The position numbers and the translations under genes are program-made. A model generated the notes under the pieces. The model was not told where the DNA came from and searched no databases. It worked only from the letters and a program-made list of their open reading frames with translations. Shown piece by piece: positions 25,537-34,645 of a stretch of 51,577 bases of DNA. This DNA comes from Paenibacillus dendrobii. GTDB taxonomy: Bacteria; Bacillota; Bacilli; Paenibacillales; Paenibacillaceae. The first letter of the stretch is position 1. Every line of letters starts with the position of its first letter. Location of the stretch: assembly GCF_009807035.1 (NCBI RefSeq), contig NZ_WUBI01000011.1, forward strand, positions 1-51,577, written 5' to 3'.

Positions 25537-25719
25537 ATACGAATACCTCCCGTTGACAAGCATCTAAAGCATGTATATGTTGGCTTTCCAGTGATTATTA
25601 GTTAAAATAAAATTAAGTTAATGAATAAGATGGACTAGAACCCTGGTCCACTTGATAGGGATATCAAAATAACAAAGCAGGATGCCTATTCCGGCCCTGG
25701 TTCGCTACTATGCCAATTT

Positions 25720-25762
25720 CGCTTAAAGCGAGAGGAAGTCCGGGTAGACATTTTTCTTATAG
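25720..25762 (+). repeat. Possible decayed end of the palindromic repeat
   Basis: GGGTAGACATTTTTCTTAT resembles the 3' end of the dispersed repeat, and GCTTAAAGCG weakly resembles its middle. It runs straight into the ywhD ribosome binding site. The 5' arm is missing. Confidence 0.3.
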
Positions 25763-25777
25763 GAGGAACACGAGCGA

Positions 25778-26287
25778 ATGGATAACAACGAGCAAATCGG
25801 TAAAAAACAAATCGCGCTGAATATTGTCAGCAGCAAGAGCAAGCATAAGATGGGCTTTGGCGCGGGCTCTATTGATCTGAATAATATCTCACCGGTCATT
25901 ATTGATCGCGGCGTAGCAACGATTGATATCGGTGCCATGCATGCCAAGAGCAAGCCTGAACGCCGGATTCGTTTCTCCACGAATCGTGAAGATGTACCGA
26001 ACGGACGGCAGGTTTGGATTGTCTGGGTAGCGGTAGATCGCGATGCCGAAGGTCAGTTTTACGGCGGGGCTACAGCCAGTGAAATGTGGATCGATGAGGA
26101 AGAGCGCCGCGGCTGGAAGATTCTTGCGGAGCATGTGAACCGGATGGATAGTGCGCTGAAGCGCAAATTCATGCTGGATGAGCTGGGAGCCGAGGAGAAG
26201 AAGCTGCTGAAGGATCTGCTCGTTTCTCATAACGAGGAATGGTGGGAGAAGTCGCCTGAAGAGCTGAAACAAGCGCTGGAGGCTTAG
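25778..26287 (+). CDS. ywhD: YwhD family protein
   Basis: The 169-residue soluble protein matches the YwhD pattern: an N-terminal segment (KKQIALNIVSSKSKHKMGFGAGSIDLNNISPVIID), a conserved GAMHAKSKPERRIRF..REDVPNGR.VWIVWVAV, and a helical, charged C-terminus. The biochemical role of the family is unknown. In Bacillus subtilis ywhD neighbours pbpG, speE and speB, and the same genes follow here, which supports the name. ATG 25778 follows AGGAGG. Confidence 0.85.
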   Translation: MDNNEQIGKKQIALNIVSSKSKHKMGFGAGSIDLNNISPVIIDRGVATIDIGAMHAKSKPERRIRFSTNREDVPNGRQVWIVWVAVDRDAEGQFYGGATASEMWIDEEERRGWKILAEHVNRMDSALKRKFMLDELGAEEKKLLKDLLVSHNEEWWEKSPEELKQALEA

Positions 26288-26318
26288 GAAGAGGTTCGTT
26301 TTGCTGAAGTGAAAGACA

Positions 26319-26373
26319 CAAAAGGGTCTGCCCGCGGGCTTGTTGCGAACAACAAGAGCAGGGCAGACCCTTT
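26319..26373. terminator. Bidirectional terminator between ywhD and mpg
   Basis: AAAGGGTCTGCCC and GGGCAGACCCTTT form a 13-bp stem. An inner CTTGTTG-CGAA-CAACAAG hairpin caps it. Confidence 0.85.
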
Positions 26374-26475
26374 GCGTTGATTGTGCTTTATTCCGGCCGA
26401 TGCCTTCTCCCCGGCTTGCCGGATCGACGATGAGACCTCCGATCTCAACAAAATCTTGCGCCTGAGTGCAAGATA

Positions 26476-27132
26476 TTAAGGCAAAGTGTCCATTTTAAAT
26501 GGAACCGGATGCTTACTTTTGACGGATACGTAAGAATTTCCTTCTATATAAAAGCGCCAGGGCTTCATGACATAATCCCCGGCATAATCGATATTAACCC
26601 TTGGACACTGCACGATCGGCAGCTCATGCACCGGATCTCCCGCTTCCAAACGCAGGGGGCTGTCCATACGGTCCATCGGATAACCGTTCAGGCTTCTGTC
26701 GACTCGCAGCGCGCGGCACAACTTGCCTGGGCCATTGCTAAGATTGGCAGCCTTTCCCGAGAATCGTCCCCGATATCTATGCATCAGTTCCGCATCCATT
26801 TCGGATAATGGCTCTACCGCCCGGATTAGAACGGCTTGAGGATCGTCTTTATCCCCGACGACCACATTCAGACAGGAATACATGCCGTAGATCAGATATA
26901 CGTAAGCAAGACCGCCTGCAGCAAACATGACTTCCGTCCGGGCAGTGCGCCGGTTGCCGAAGGCATGGCTTCCCTGATCCTCAGCTCCGCCGTAGCTCTC
27001 CGTTTCCACGATGCGGCAGCGGATTTCCCCGTCCCCCGTGACGCTTACCAAGGTTTGGCCCAGCAGGAGCGGGGCTGCTTCAAGAGCCGTCCGTGACAGC
27101 AGCGAAGGGGGAATCAGCGTCGGATCTCGCAT
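26476..27132 (-). CDS. mpg: 3-methyladenine DNA glycosylase (AAG/MPG family)
   Basis: The enzyme removes alkylated purines from DNA in base excision repair. The 218-residue protein carries VETESYGG, with the catalytic Glu and the substrate-binding Tyr, then AEDQGSHAFGNRRTART and AYVYLIYGMYSCLNVVV, and ends with the family's NGPGKLCRAL and SKHPVPF segments. Length is normal. ATG 27132 follows GAGGAG. It lies 23 bp after the EEP-family gene on the same strand and is likely cotranscribed with it. Confidence 0.93.
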   Translation of the reverse strand: MRDPTLIPPSLLSRTALEAAPLLLGQTLVSVTGDGEIRCRIVETESYGGAEDQGSHAFGNRRTARTEVMFAAGGLAYVYLIYGMYSCLNVVVGDKDDPQAVLIRAVEPLSEMDAELMHRYRGRFSGKAANLSNGPGKLCRALRVDRSLNGYPMDRMDSPLRLEAGDPVHELPIVQCPRVNIDYAGDYVMKPWRFYIEGNSYVSVKSKHPVPFKMDTLP

Positions 27133-27155
27133 ATGCCACAGATCTCCTCATCCTT

Positions 27156-28217
27156 TTATTTCAATATAAACTCGGCTGTAACCGGGTTGTGATCGCTATG
27201 CTCGTGCTGTAAATCATGCCCCTGAACGTTGACGATCTCCACGTTTGGAGAGACCAGGAATCCGTCTATAACGGCCCGGAAGTTCACGCCCTCCTGATAT
27301 GCTGTATCGACAGTCCGAACCGAAGGCGTATTTTTGTCGACAGCCCACTGGAATCCCTCCGGCTTGAAGTTTTCAGGGAAGGGCTGCAACCAATCCGGCC
27401 AGTCCTGGGTCGCTGCGAATGCCTTAGGGTCGGTACCCGGCAGCGAGTGATTCCAGTCGCCCCCTATAATCAGATAGTTACCTTTTTCAGATTCCTTCTT
27501 GATGTATTCGCCTAAAAACTCCAGCTGCTGTTTACGGATGCTTCCGCCTTTATCAAAGGCAGACAGATGGAGGTTGACAAGGACGAGCTCCTTGCCATTT
27601 TCCACAGGCATTCGGTTTTCGATGAAGGCACGATCCAAATCGAACAGCTGCTGCGGCCATTTTTCTTTGCCGGGAAGAGCATAGCGGGTTGCGCTCGTGC
27701 TTTTATAGGAAGAAAGAGTCAGCAAACCACTGTGGGCAGAGCCCATCGGATGAATTATCGGCACGGGTACCCATGGCACTTTGTAATTGTCCGCATAGGA
27801 GAAGCTGTAGCCCTTAAGAAAGTTCTGTAAAGCACCAATCTCATCCATATGATAGCTGCGTGAAGAATTCACATCGACTTCTTGGATAAAAATAATGTCG
27901 GAGTGACTATCTTTTAAAAATGTCCCAATGCCGTTCAGATTCAGAACGGTTTGCACTTTGCTGCTCGAGCGTGAATGAGTCCCGCCATCCATGAAAAAGT
28001 CTTCATCTTTGTCTAATCCGGCATACCCGATATTAAACGTCGTTAAAGTAAAGGACGTTCCCTTCTTCAGCACATGTTCTTGACTGTTGGCGATGGTGAC
28101 CGGTACGGTCGCGGCCGGTTTATAGTCTGTGATTGTCACATACAATATAAACCCCCCGACAATCAAAACGGCGGCAAGCACGACACTGGCGAGGGCCCAA
28201 AGGATTTTTTTGACCAT
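27156..28217 (-). CDS. Membrane-anchored endonuclease/exonuclease/phosphatase family protein
   Basis: This 353-residue protein has an N-terminal transmembrane helix (residues 5-30) and then an EEP fold. Its metal and catalytic motifs are in order: TTFNIGYAG, DIIFIQEVD, LVLVNLHLSAFD, LIIGGDWNHS, VIDGFLV and HSDHNPV. The complete active site suggests a real phosphodiesterase acting on the outer face of the membrane. Both nucleic acids and phospholipids are possible substrates. ATG 28217 follows AAGGAG. Confidence 0.88.
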   Translation of the reverse strand: MVKKILWALASVVLAAVLIVGGFILYVTITDYKPAATVPVTIANSQEHVLKKGTSFTLTTFNIGYAGLDKDEDFFMDGGTHSRSSSKVQTVLNLNGIGTFLKDSHSDIIFIQEVDVNSSRSYHMDEIGALQNFLKGYSFSYADNYKVPWVPVPIIHPMGSAHSGLLTLSSYKSTSATRYALPGKEKWPQQLFDLDRAFIENRMPVENGKELVLVNLHLSAFDKGGSIRKQQLEFLGEYIKKESEKGNYLIIGGDWNHSLPGTDPKAFAATQDWPDWLQPFPENFKPEGFQWAVDKNTPSVRTVDTAYQEGVNFRAVIDGFLVSPNVEIVNVQGHDLQHEHSDHNPVTAEFILK

Positions 28218-28319
28218 TCAGAGTCTCCTTTATTACGCAATATCATGATTAAGATTATCCATGTATTGGATTCAATCCTAATGTATCACGCGGAATGGGG
28301 GAGGTCTAGGTCAGAACGG

Positions 28320-28374
28320 CAAGAAAAAAAAGGCCTCCCGGAGTCACGTTCCTGACCCCAAGGAAGGCCTTTAT
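28320..28374 (-). terminator. Terminator of the class A PBP gene
   Basis: On the minus strand AAAGGCCTTCC pairs with GGAGGCCTTT (one bulge), followed by a long T run. Confidence 0.88.
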
Positions 28375-28382
28375 ACTTCGTG

Positions 28383-30434
28383 TTAGTCTGTCAGCCACCG
28401 CTTGAAATGACTCCACCAGGAGCGCTCCTCGGGGTTGCCGCTGTTTGCGGCAGGCTGTTTTTGTTCTCCGCCATGTAATGAGCAGTACTCGGTGGGTTCC
28501 GTGCCGGCGATGAATACCTCGAGTTTCTTGTCAGGACAATCGGCGGACGCCAGCTTGCCTGACGACTTATCGACATATGCGGTCACCACTCCGTTCGGAA
28601 TGGCAAAAATCTTTGGAGGCACGTTTTCCAGCGCCTTTTCGGTGAACTGGGCGAAGATGGGAGCGGCGCGATGTCCGTCCATCGTAGTGATGTCACGTCC
28701 TTTGTCGTATCCGACCCATACCGCGGTTGCCAGCTCCGGCGTGTATCCGACCATCCAGGCATCGGTGTCGGTCGTACCCGTTTTACCGGCAACAGGCCGC
28801 TTGATCATGGAGGAGACCCGACTGCCTGTTCCCCCCGATTCGAACACGCTTTCCATAAGATGCGTGAGCACATATGCCGCGGCAGGATCGACGACCTGAT
28901 CGCCGGTTGCTTCAGGGGCCTGGTAGATCACCTCACCAGCGGCATCTGTGATTTTCAGAACGGCAACAGGGGGCATGCGCTTACCGCTGTTGCTCATCAC
29001 GGCGAAGGCGGAGGCCATTTCAAACGGACTGATGGGCGAGGTGCCCAGTGCTAGAGAAGGCACGGAGTGGAGCGGGCTGATAATGCCGAGTTTGCGGGCC
29101 ATCGTAATCACGTTGTCGGCGCCCACCTTTAGCAGGGTATTCACGGCATAAATATTGTCTGAGGCTGCGATCGCCTCCTGCATATTGATTTCGCCCAAAT
29201 ACTTATCTCCGAAATTGCTGGGCTGGTACGTTTTCCGGTTGTCGTCGTAGTGGAATAAGGTCGGCTCACTATTGAATGTGCTTAATCCGGTCATTGTTTT
29301 GGAAGACAAGGCCGTTAGATACATGATCGGCTTAAAGGAAGAACCCGGCTGGCGTGTTTTGGCAAGCGCGTGGTTGAACTGGCTGGTCTTATAGTTTTTG
29401 CCGCCTACCATGGCTTTGACATATCCGGTACGGGGATCGATGGATACAAGCGCCGTCTCCAGTTCGCTCTGTGCGTCCATCCCTTGGGCAACGGCTTGCT
29501 CAGCTGCCGCCTGTGCATGGGGATCTAGCGTCGTATATATATTCAGCCCGCCGTGATCCAGCTGCTCTTCACTGACACCCAGCTGGGTGGTGACAAGATT
29601 TTTGACATAGTCGCGAAAAAAAGGAGCGGTCACACGGACTTGTTGCTGCCCCTGCGGTTTAAACCGAAGCACTTCGGCAGCAGCAGTGTCTGCTTCCTGT
29701 TTCGTAATATCGCCGGTTTCCACCATGGTGCTGAGCACAATTTTCTGGCGTCTCTTCGCATTATCCATGTGATTATACGGGGAATAATAGGTTGGACCCT
29801 TCGGGATCCCTGCGAGCATAGCACTTTCTGCCAGGTCGAGTTCGGAGGCTGATTTGCCAAAATACATCTGTGAAGCAGCTTCGATCCCATTGGCCCCGTG
29901 TCCGTAATAGATCTCATTAAGGTACATCTGCAGAATCTCGTTTTTGCTATATTTCATCTCCAGCTGCGCTGTGTACATCGCTTCTTTGAACTTTCGAGTC
30001 CAGGTCTTGGCATGAGACAAATACAGATTTCGGGCTAGCTGTTGGGTCAAAGTACTTGCCCCCTGCGCCCGCTCCATCTCCTTCAGATTAACGAGAATGG
30101 CCCGGCCCATGCCCTTCAGGTCAAATCCGATATGGTCATAGAATTTCCGGTCTTCAACAGCGAGAGTGGCCTGAATTAGCATGGGGGATATCTGTTTAAG
30201 TGCGACGGGCTCATAGTTGCGGCCGCTCGCTGAGAAGGTGGCCATAATGCTGCCTTGGCTGTCCAGGAGGCGGGAGTTGCGGTCGGTATCGGCGACGGGA
30301 AGGCTTTTTTGATACAGATAACCAAGTAAGATGCCTACGGAAACAATGACCGCTACGGTCATGGCCAGCATCAGCTTGATCAACGCGGCAAACCGGCTTT
30401 TCCGTTTAGACTTCGTGTTATGAGGCTGCGGCAT
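28383..30434 (-). CDS. pbpG: Class A penicillin-binding protein (PbpG/PBP1-like)
   Basis: The 683-residue bifunctional peptidoglycan synthase has a basic N-terminus and one transmembrane helix (about 18-42). The GT51 glycosyltransferase follows (EDRKFYDHIGFD with catalytic Glu, QGASTLTQQLARNLYL, YLNEIYYGHGANGIEAAS). The transpeptidase domain has S365-S-F-K368, an SDN motif and K551-T-G. The C-terminus ends in a cysteine-containing tail. The frame is open to 30500, but ATG 30434 follows GGGAAG. The arrangement next to speE, speB and ywhD equals that of spore-associated pbpG in Bacillus subtilis. A sigma-G-like promoter lies 30 bp upstream. Confidence 0.92.
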   Translation of the reverse strand: MPQPHNTKSKRKSRFAALIKLMLAMTVAVIVSVGILLGYLYQKSLPVADTDRNSRLLDSQGSIMATFSASGRNYEPVALKQISPMLIQATLAVEDRKFYDHIGFDLKGMGRAILVNLKEMERAQGASTLTQQLARNLYLSHAKTWTRKFKEAMYTAQLEMKYSKNEILQMYLNEIYYGHGANGIEAASQMYFGKSASELDLAESAMLAGIPKGPTYYSPYNHMDNAKRRQKIVLSTMVETGDITKQEADTAAAEVLRFKPQGQQQVRVTAPFFRDYVKNLVTTQLGVSEEQLDHGGLNIYTTLDPHAQAAAEQAVAQGMDAQSELETALVSIDPRTGYVKAMVGGKNYKTSQFNHALAKTRQPGSSFKPIMYLTALSSKTMTGLSTFNSEPTLFHYDDNRKTYQPSNFGDKYLGEINMQEAIAASDNIYAVNTLLKVGADNVITMARKLGIISPLHSVPSLALGTSPISPFEMASAFAVMSNSGKRMPPVAVLKITDAAGEVIYQAPEATGDQVVDPAAAYVLTHLMESVFESGGTGSRVSSMIKRPVAGKTGTTDTDAWMVGYTPELATAVWVGYDKGRDITTMDGHRAAPIFAQFTEKALENVPPKIFAIPNGVVTAYVDKSSGKLASADCPDKKLEVFIAGTEPTEYCSLHGGEQKQPAANSGNPEERSWWSHFKRWLTD

Positions 30435-30464
30435 GGCGTTTCTTCCCTTCCATTTATATACATT

Positions 30465-30494
30465 CATTATGGGGAAAGAGGAGCTGGGATATTC
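30465..30494 (-). promoter_or_regulatory. Candidate forespore (sigma-G type) promoter of pbpG
   Basis: On the minus strand GAATA (30490-30494) and CATAATG (30465-30471) are exactly 18 bp apart. This matches the sigma-G consensus GHATR-N18-CATNHTA with one mismatch. The predicted start site is about 25 bp before the start codon. Confidence 0.55.
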
Positions 30495-30606
30495 ACTCAA
30501 AGCCTATAAACAAGTATCGATAAGCGCAAAAAAACAGAGAAACCGACGGTTTTCGTGCGTTGCAAGCTTTAAATATTTTGTTATAAAAAGAGAGAAAAAC
30601 TGTTTC

Positions 30607-30636
30607 TTTACAGCTATTTCTCACATCGCGTATAAT
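30607..30636 (+). promoter_or_regulatory. Promoter of speE-speB
   Basis: TTTACA (30607-30612) and TATAAT (30631-30636) are 18 bp apart. They lie within the 358-bp divergent gap between pbpG and speE. The remaining leader of about 150 nt has no recognised element. Confidence 0.6.
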
Positions 30637-30792
30637 TCAAAGGATGTGTTTATACATCCATAGTTTGGTACAATGTAACAGTATGGACTATGTCCATGAC
30701 AAGGCGGGGATTCAGCCTAACCTGGAATCGTCCGGGAGAAAGAAACAACTGAACAAAATCCCCTCTATTCTAGCGGAAAGAAGGTAATAACG

Positions 30793-31620
30793 ATGGAATT
30801 GTGGTTCACGGAGAAGCAGACCCCCGCTTTCGGGATTACGGCAAAAATTAAACAAACATATGTGAGTGAAAAAACCGATTTTCAGGATCTGGCAATGGTG
30901 GAAACTGAAGAATTTGGAAATATGCTTTTACTGGACGGCATGGTGATGACTACGGAGAAGGATGAATTTGTTTACCACGAAATGGTGGCGCATCCCGTAC
31001 TTAATACGCATCCGAATCCTAAACATGTCCTTGTTGTTGGCGGCGGCGACGGCGGAGTTATCCGCGAAATCATCAAGCATCCGGAAGTGGAAAAAGCGGT
31101 GCTGGTGGATATCGATGGCAAAGTCATCGAGTATTCCAAAAAATATCTCCCGTCGATCGCCGGCAAGCTTGAAGACCCACGGGTAGAAGTGCATGTGAAT
31201 GACGGCTTCATGCATATTCACCAGCACAAAAACGAATATGACGTTATCATGGTTGACTCTACTGAACCTGTAGGACCGGCAGCACCCTTGTTCGAGCGCG
31301 GCTTCTACCAAGGCATTTACGAGGCACTGAAGGACGACGGCATCTTCGTGGCACAAACGGACAACCCTTGGTTCAAGGCGGACTTGATTCAAAAGGTAAA
31401 CCGCGACGTGAAAGAGATTTTCCCGATCGTGCGTGTGTATGGCGCCAACATTCCAACATACCCAAGCGGTTTGTGGACATTTACGATGGGCAGTAAAAAA
31501 TATGATCCGCTCGAAGTGAACGAAGCGGATATTCCTGAAATGGACACGAAGTATTACACGCCTCGCTTGCATAAAGCGGCATTTGTATTGCCTAAATTTG
31601 TAGAAGATTTGACGAAATAG
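30793..31620 (+). CDS. speE: Spermidine (polyamine) synthase
   Basis: SpeE transfers an aminopropyl group from decarboxylated S-adenosylmethionine to putrescine. The 275-residue protein has the Rossmann cofactor motif GGGDGG (83-88), VDIDGKVIEYSK, and the catalytic loop D155-STEPVGPA. ATG 30793 follows AAGAAGG. speB follows after 14 bp, so agmatine-derived putrescine and spermidine synthesis are cotranscribed. No speA or speD is in the window. Confidence 0.96.
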   Translation: MELWFTEKQTPAFGITAKIKQTYVSEKTDFQDLAMVETEEFGNMLLLDGMVMTTEKDEFVYHEMVAHPVLNTHPNPKHVLVVGGGDGGVIREIIKHPEVEKAVLVDIDGKVIEYSKKYLPSIAGKLEDPRVEVHVNDGFMHIHQHKNEYDVIMVDSTEPVGPAAPLFERGFYQGIYEALKDDGIFVAQTDNPWFKADLIQKVNRDVKEIFPIVRVYGANIPTYPSGLWTFTMGSKKYDPLEVNEADIPEMDTKYYTPRLHKAAFVLPKFVEDLTK

Positions 31621-31634
31621 GGGGAACCAACAAG

Positions 31635-32504
31635 ATGAAACTGGATCAAGCTTACTCCGGCAACGTATTTATTTGCAGCTCCGAGGATTACGAAGGCTCC
31701 AAAGCCGTCATTTATGGAATGCCGATGGACTATACCGTCAGCTTCCGTCCCGGCTCGCGTTTTGGTCCTTCCCATATCCGCCAGGCTTCCGTAGGTTTGG
31801 AGGAGTACAGTCCTTATCTGGACAAAAGTATTGACGATATGACGTATTTCGATGCTGGCGACCTGCTGCTGCCTTTCGGCAACGCAGCGCGCAGCCTTGA
31901 TGTTATCCGTGAATACGTAGGCAAGCTGCTCGATGATGATAAATTTCCGATCGGACTTGGCGGAGAGCATCTGGTCACTTGGCCGATCATTGAGCAAGTC
32001 TATGCGAAGTACCCTGATCTGATCCTGATCCACATCGACGCACACGCCGATCTGCGTGAGCAGTATGAGGGCGAGCCGTTGTCGCACTCTACGCCGGTTC
32101 GCAAAGCGGCTGCGCTGATGGGTGGGAAAAACATCTATCAATTCGGTATTCGTTCCGGGTCGCGCGAGGAGTTTAAATTCGGACACGAGAACATCAACTT
32201 CCATCCATTTGAAGTTGCAGCTCCGCTAAAGGAAGCCCTGCCTAAAATGGGGAACCGTCCCGTATATGTGACGATCGATATCGATGTGCTTGATCCGTCT
32301 GCCGCACCAGGCACGGGTACGGCAGAAGCGGGAGGCATTACCTCTAAAGAACTGCTGGAAGCTGTGCATCTGATTGCAGGCTCTGCCGTTAACGTGGTAG
32401 GCTGCGATCTGGTGGAAGTGGCGCCGATTTATGATCCAACGCAGCAAACGCAAATCGTGGCAGCCAAGCTGATCCGCGAAATGCTTCTTGGATTTGTAAA
32501 ATAG
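31635..32504 (+). CDS. speB: Agmatinase
   Basis: SpeB hydrolyses agmatine to putrescine and urea with a binuclear manganese centre. The metal ligands of the ureohydrolase family are all visible: His112 in GGEH, Asp135-Ala-His137-Ala-Asp139, and Asp215-Ile-Asp217 in TIDIDVLDPSAAPGTGT. The 289-residue length is typical. The ATG is preceded by AGGGGGA, and the gene is in the speE operon. Confidence 0.96.
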   Translation: MKLDQAYSGNVFICSSEDYEGSKAVIYGMPMDYTVSFRPGSRFGPSHIRQASVGLEEYSPYLDKSIDDMTYFDAGDLLLPFGNAARSLDVIREYVGKLLDDDKFPIGLGGEHLVTWPIIEQVYAKYPDLILIHIDAHADLREQYEGEPLSHSTPVRKAAALMGGKNIYQFGIRSGSREEFKFGHENINFHPFEVAAPLKEALPKMGNRPVYVTIDIDVLDPSAAPGTGTAEAGGITSKELLEAVHLIAGSAVNVVGCDLVEVAPIYDPTQQTQIVAAKLIREMLLGFVK

Positions 32505-32512
32505 AATCATGT

Positions 32513-32590
32513 TAAAAAAGCATCCTAAACGGGAGGCTGGGAAAAACAGACGGAAGTCTGCCCTTGCTGAACGTAAGGATGCTTTTTTGC
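32513..32590 (+). terminator. speEB terminator
   Basis: AAAAAGCATCCT and AGGATGCTTTTT form a 12-bp stem. A small AGAC-GGAA-GTCT hairpin sits inside the loop, and T runs follow. Confidence 0.88.
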
Positions 32591-32692
32591 ATTTGTATTT
32601 TTCCGGTTTCTGAAAATACATATGACAATATTGAAATCATCGTGTGATCCGCACCATAATCGGGTAAATTCAATGTACATGGAGGTGTTGAA

Positions 32693-33886
32693 ATGATAAT
32701 ACACGAATGGATGAAGCGTTATACAGCGGCTGCAGCAGCCGTACTGCTGGCACTGCCAATTAGTTGGGCGGCGCCGGCGAGGGAAGCATCGGCAGCATCG
32801 CAGGCACCGGCTCCTTGCGGCAGCGGAGACCATGGTCTGTTGCAAAGCCTTCAGAAGCAGCATACGGGTCAAGGTCAAGACCCGCTGCATTTCTCAGACA
32901 TTCAGTTTCTCACTGACAGTACCGGCCGGGCAGCAGGTACGGGCTTTATGATCGGAACCTCGGATGCAGGATGCCACTGGCAGGAAATTTATAAAGGACA
33001 GTGGCAGTTTACGCAAATGGACTTTATCAATAACGTCAACGGCTGGGCGCTGGCCACAATGCCATCGCAGCAGACGACATATCTGATCAAGACCACAGAC
33101 GGCGGTTCCCATTGGAAAGGGGTATATACCGGAAAGAATCACTTTGAACGGATACAGATGATAGACAGCCAAACGGGGTATGGGTACACCGGCATTGCAG
33201 CGTACCGCACCGACAATGGCGGCAACAGCTGGGTGAAGGTGCCAACGCCCGCGAATACCCGCTATGCGACATTTAATAATACAAAGACGGGATATGTTCT
33301 GACGATTGTTCCGGGTAGCGGATACAGAGTCATGCAGACTCGCGATGGTGGACATAGCTGGGCTACAAAACTGACAGTGAAGACCCCATCAACCTCAGGC
33401 GGTGAAATTTACGGTAAAGACAATCAGGTATGGGCTGTTCTCTATGGCGATTCGGGCATGTCCCAAGTATCGTATTCTCTGTACGGAAGTACAGACCAGG
33501 GATCTCACTGGAAGCGGGTAATCGCCCAAGATACGGCTGGCGGCGGTCCGGCTCCTGGCAGCTGGACGCCTGTAGCGAAGGAAGGCCCTGCACAGCCAGG
33601 CGGACATCCGGGCAATATGCAGCTGGTTGGTAAAGAAACTGCATTCCTGGCAGGAGGCTCTCCGGCCGGAGGCATGGTGTCGGTCGGTGTTACCTACAAT
33701 GGGGGGAAGACGTGGAAGAATATGAAACCGACCGTGAACGGCTACGATGCCCGCATTTCCTTTGTGGACGGCAAGATCGGCTGGCTGGTCGTGACCAGCT
33801 CCACCAAATCCTCCATTTACTCAACGCAAGACGGAGGCGCTACTTGGAGCCGCAAGTTTGCCTTTAAGGAAGCGCTACAGCCATAA
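32693..33886 (+). CDS. Secreted beta-propeller protein with BNR/Ycf48-like repeats
   Basis: The 397-residue protein starts with a signal peptide (about residues 1-36, AAAAAVLLALPISWAAPAREASA). At least six Asp-box-like repeats follow: TTDGGSHWKGVY, RTDNGGNSWVKV, TRDGGHSWATK, STDQGSHWKRV, TYNGGKTWKNM and STQDGGATWSRKF. The pattern indicates a beta-propeller related to Ycf48/BNR proteins. No sialidase catalytic residues could be assigned, so a binding or assembly role on the cell surface is more likely. GGAGGTG precedes ATG 32693. The gene stands alone. Confidence 0.85.
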   Translation: MIIHEWMKRYTAAAAAVLLALPISWAAPAREASAASQAPAPCGSGDHGLLQSLQKQHTGQGQDPLHFSDIQFLTDSTGRAAGTGFMIGTSDAGCHWQEIYKGQWQFTQMDFINNVNGWALATMPSQQTTYLIKTTDGGSHWKGVYTGKNHFERIQMIDSQTGYGYTGIAAYRTDNGGNSWVKVPTPANTRYATFNNTKTGYVLTIVPGSGYRVMQTRDGGHSWATKLTVKTPSTSGGEIYGKDNQVWAVLYGDSGMSQVSYSLYGSTDQGSHWKRVIAQDTAGGGPAPGSWTPVAKEGPAQPGGHPGNMQLVGKETAFLAGGSPAGGMVSVGVTYNGGKTWKNMKPTVNGYDARISFVDGKIGWLVVTSSTKSSIYSTQDGGATWSRKFAFKEALQP

Positions 33887-33915
33887 TACAAGAACACGAT
33901 AACCGTAAGGACACT

Positions 33916-33950
33916 TAAAAGGATAGACCTGTGGGTCTATCCTTTTGTTG
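33916..33950 (+). terminator. Terminator of the propeller gene
   Basis: AAAAGGATAGACC and GGTCTATCCTTTT pair perfectly around a TGT loop. Confidence 0.9.
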
Positions 33951-34153
33951 TGACGACGTTTCTCTTTTTCCGAACTTCATCCCACTCCTCACGCAAATCC
34001 CCATGTGGATGGAGTCATAGTAGATAACATTATAGCTATATTCCATTTTTTAGGTAATACGGGATTTGAAAGAATATGAAGAACAGCTCGTGTGAAAGCT
34101 GTATAATAGCAGAGGGTAAAGGGCTGGAACGTGATTTTCAATCGGCCTTCATA

Positions 34154-34182
34154 TTGAATTGAACCAGTGAACTGGATATAGT
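34154..34182 (+). promoter_or_regulatory. Promoter of ywiB-argS
   Basis: TTGAAT (34154-34159) and TATAGT (34177-34182) are 17 bp apart, about 40 bp before the start of ywiB. Confidence 0.55.
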
Positions 34183-34219
34183 ATTACAATAGGAAAGAAT
34201 AGAATGGAGCCGTATACTT

Positions 34220-34645
34220 ATGCAAGAAGCCAAAAAGGCCCGCATTCGTCTTCAAAGCCGGCAAGAAGGCGAGAATGTATTGCAGGAGACGGAGGCCGAA
34301 GTGTTCGAACGCGGCGGCGCGCTCTATCTCAAATATGAGGAGCCGGAGAAGGATCAGCAGGGACAGAAGATCCGGACACTGCTGAAGATCACCCAGGACA
34401 CCTTGAAAATGATCCGGCATGGCGCGGTAGAATCGGAACAAACCTTTCAGGAAGGGCATATGCTGCCTGGCTTTTACCGTTCACCATACACTTCGTTTAA
34501 TCTCTCGACACATACAAGCTCGCTCAAGGTCCAACTGGATGGAGGGCTTTCAGGTACGGTATCTTGGACGTATGATTTGTACGTTTATGAGGAATGCACA
34601 GGGCATTTCGACATTAGTTTGCATATACAGGAGGATATTCAATGA
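34220..34645 (+). CDS. ywiB: DUF1934 family beta-barrel protein (YwiB-like)
   Basis: The 141-residue protein shows the DUF1934 pattern: an N-terminal beta meander (RIRLQSRQEGENVLQETEAEVFERGGALYLKYEE), then LLKITQDTLKMIRHGAVESEQTF and a second sheet ending YDLYVYEECTGHFDISLHI. It is thought to be a lipocalin-like barrel of unknown function. Its stop codon overlaps the argS start (ATGA), so the two are translationally coupled, as in Bacillus subtilis. Confidence 0.87.
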   Translation: MQEAKKARIRLQSRQEGENVLQETEAEVFERGGALYLKYEEPEKDQQGQKIRTLLKITQDTLKMIRHGAVESEQTFQEGHMLPGFYRSPYTSFNLSTHTSSLKVQLDGGLSGTVSWTYDLYVYEECTGHFDISLHIQEDIQ

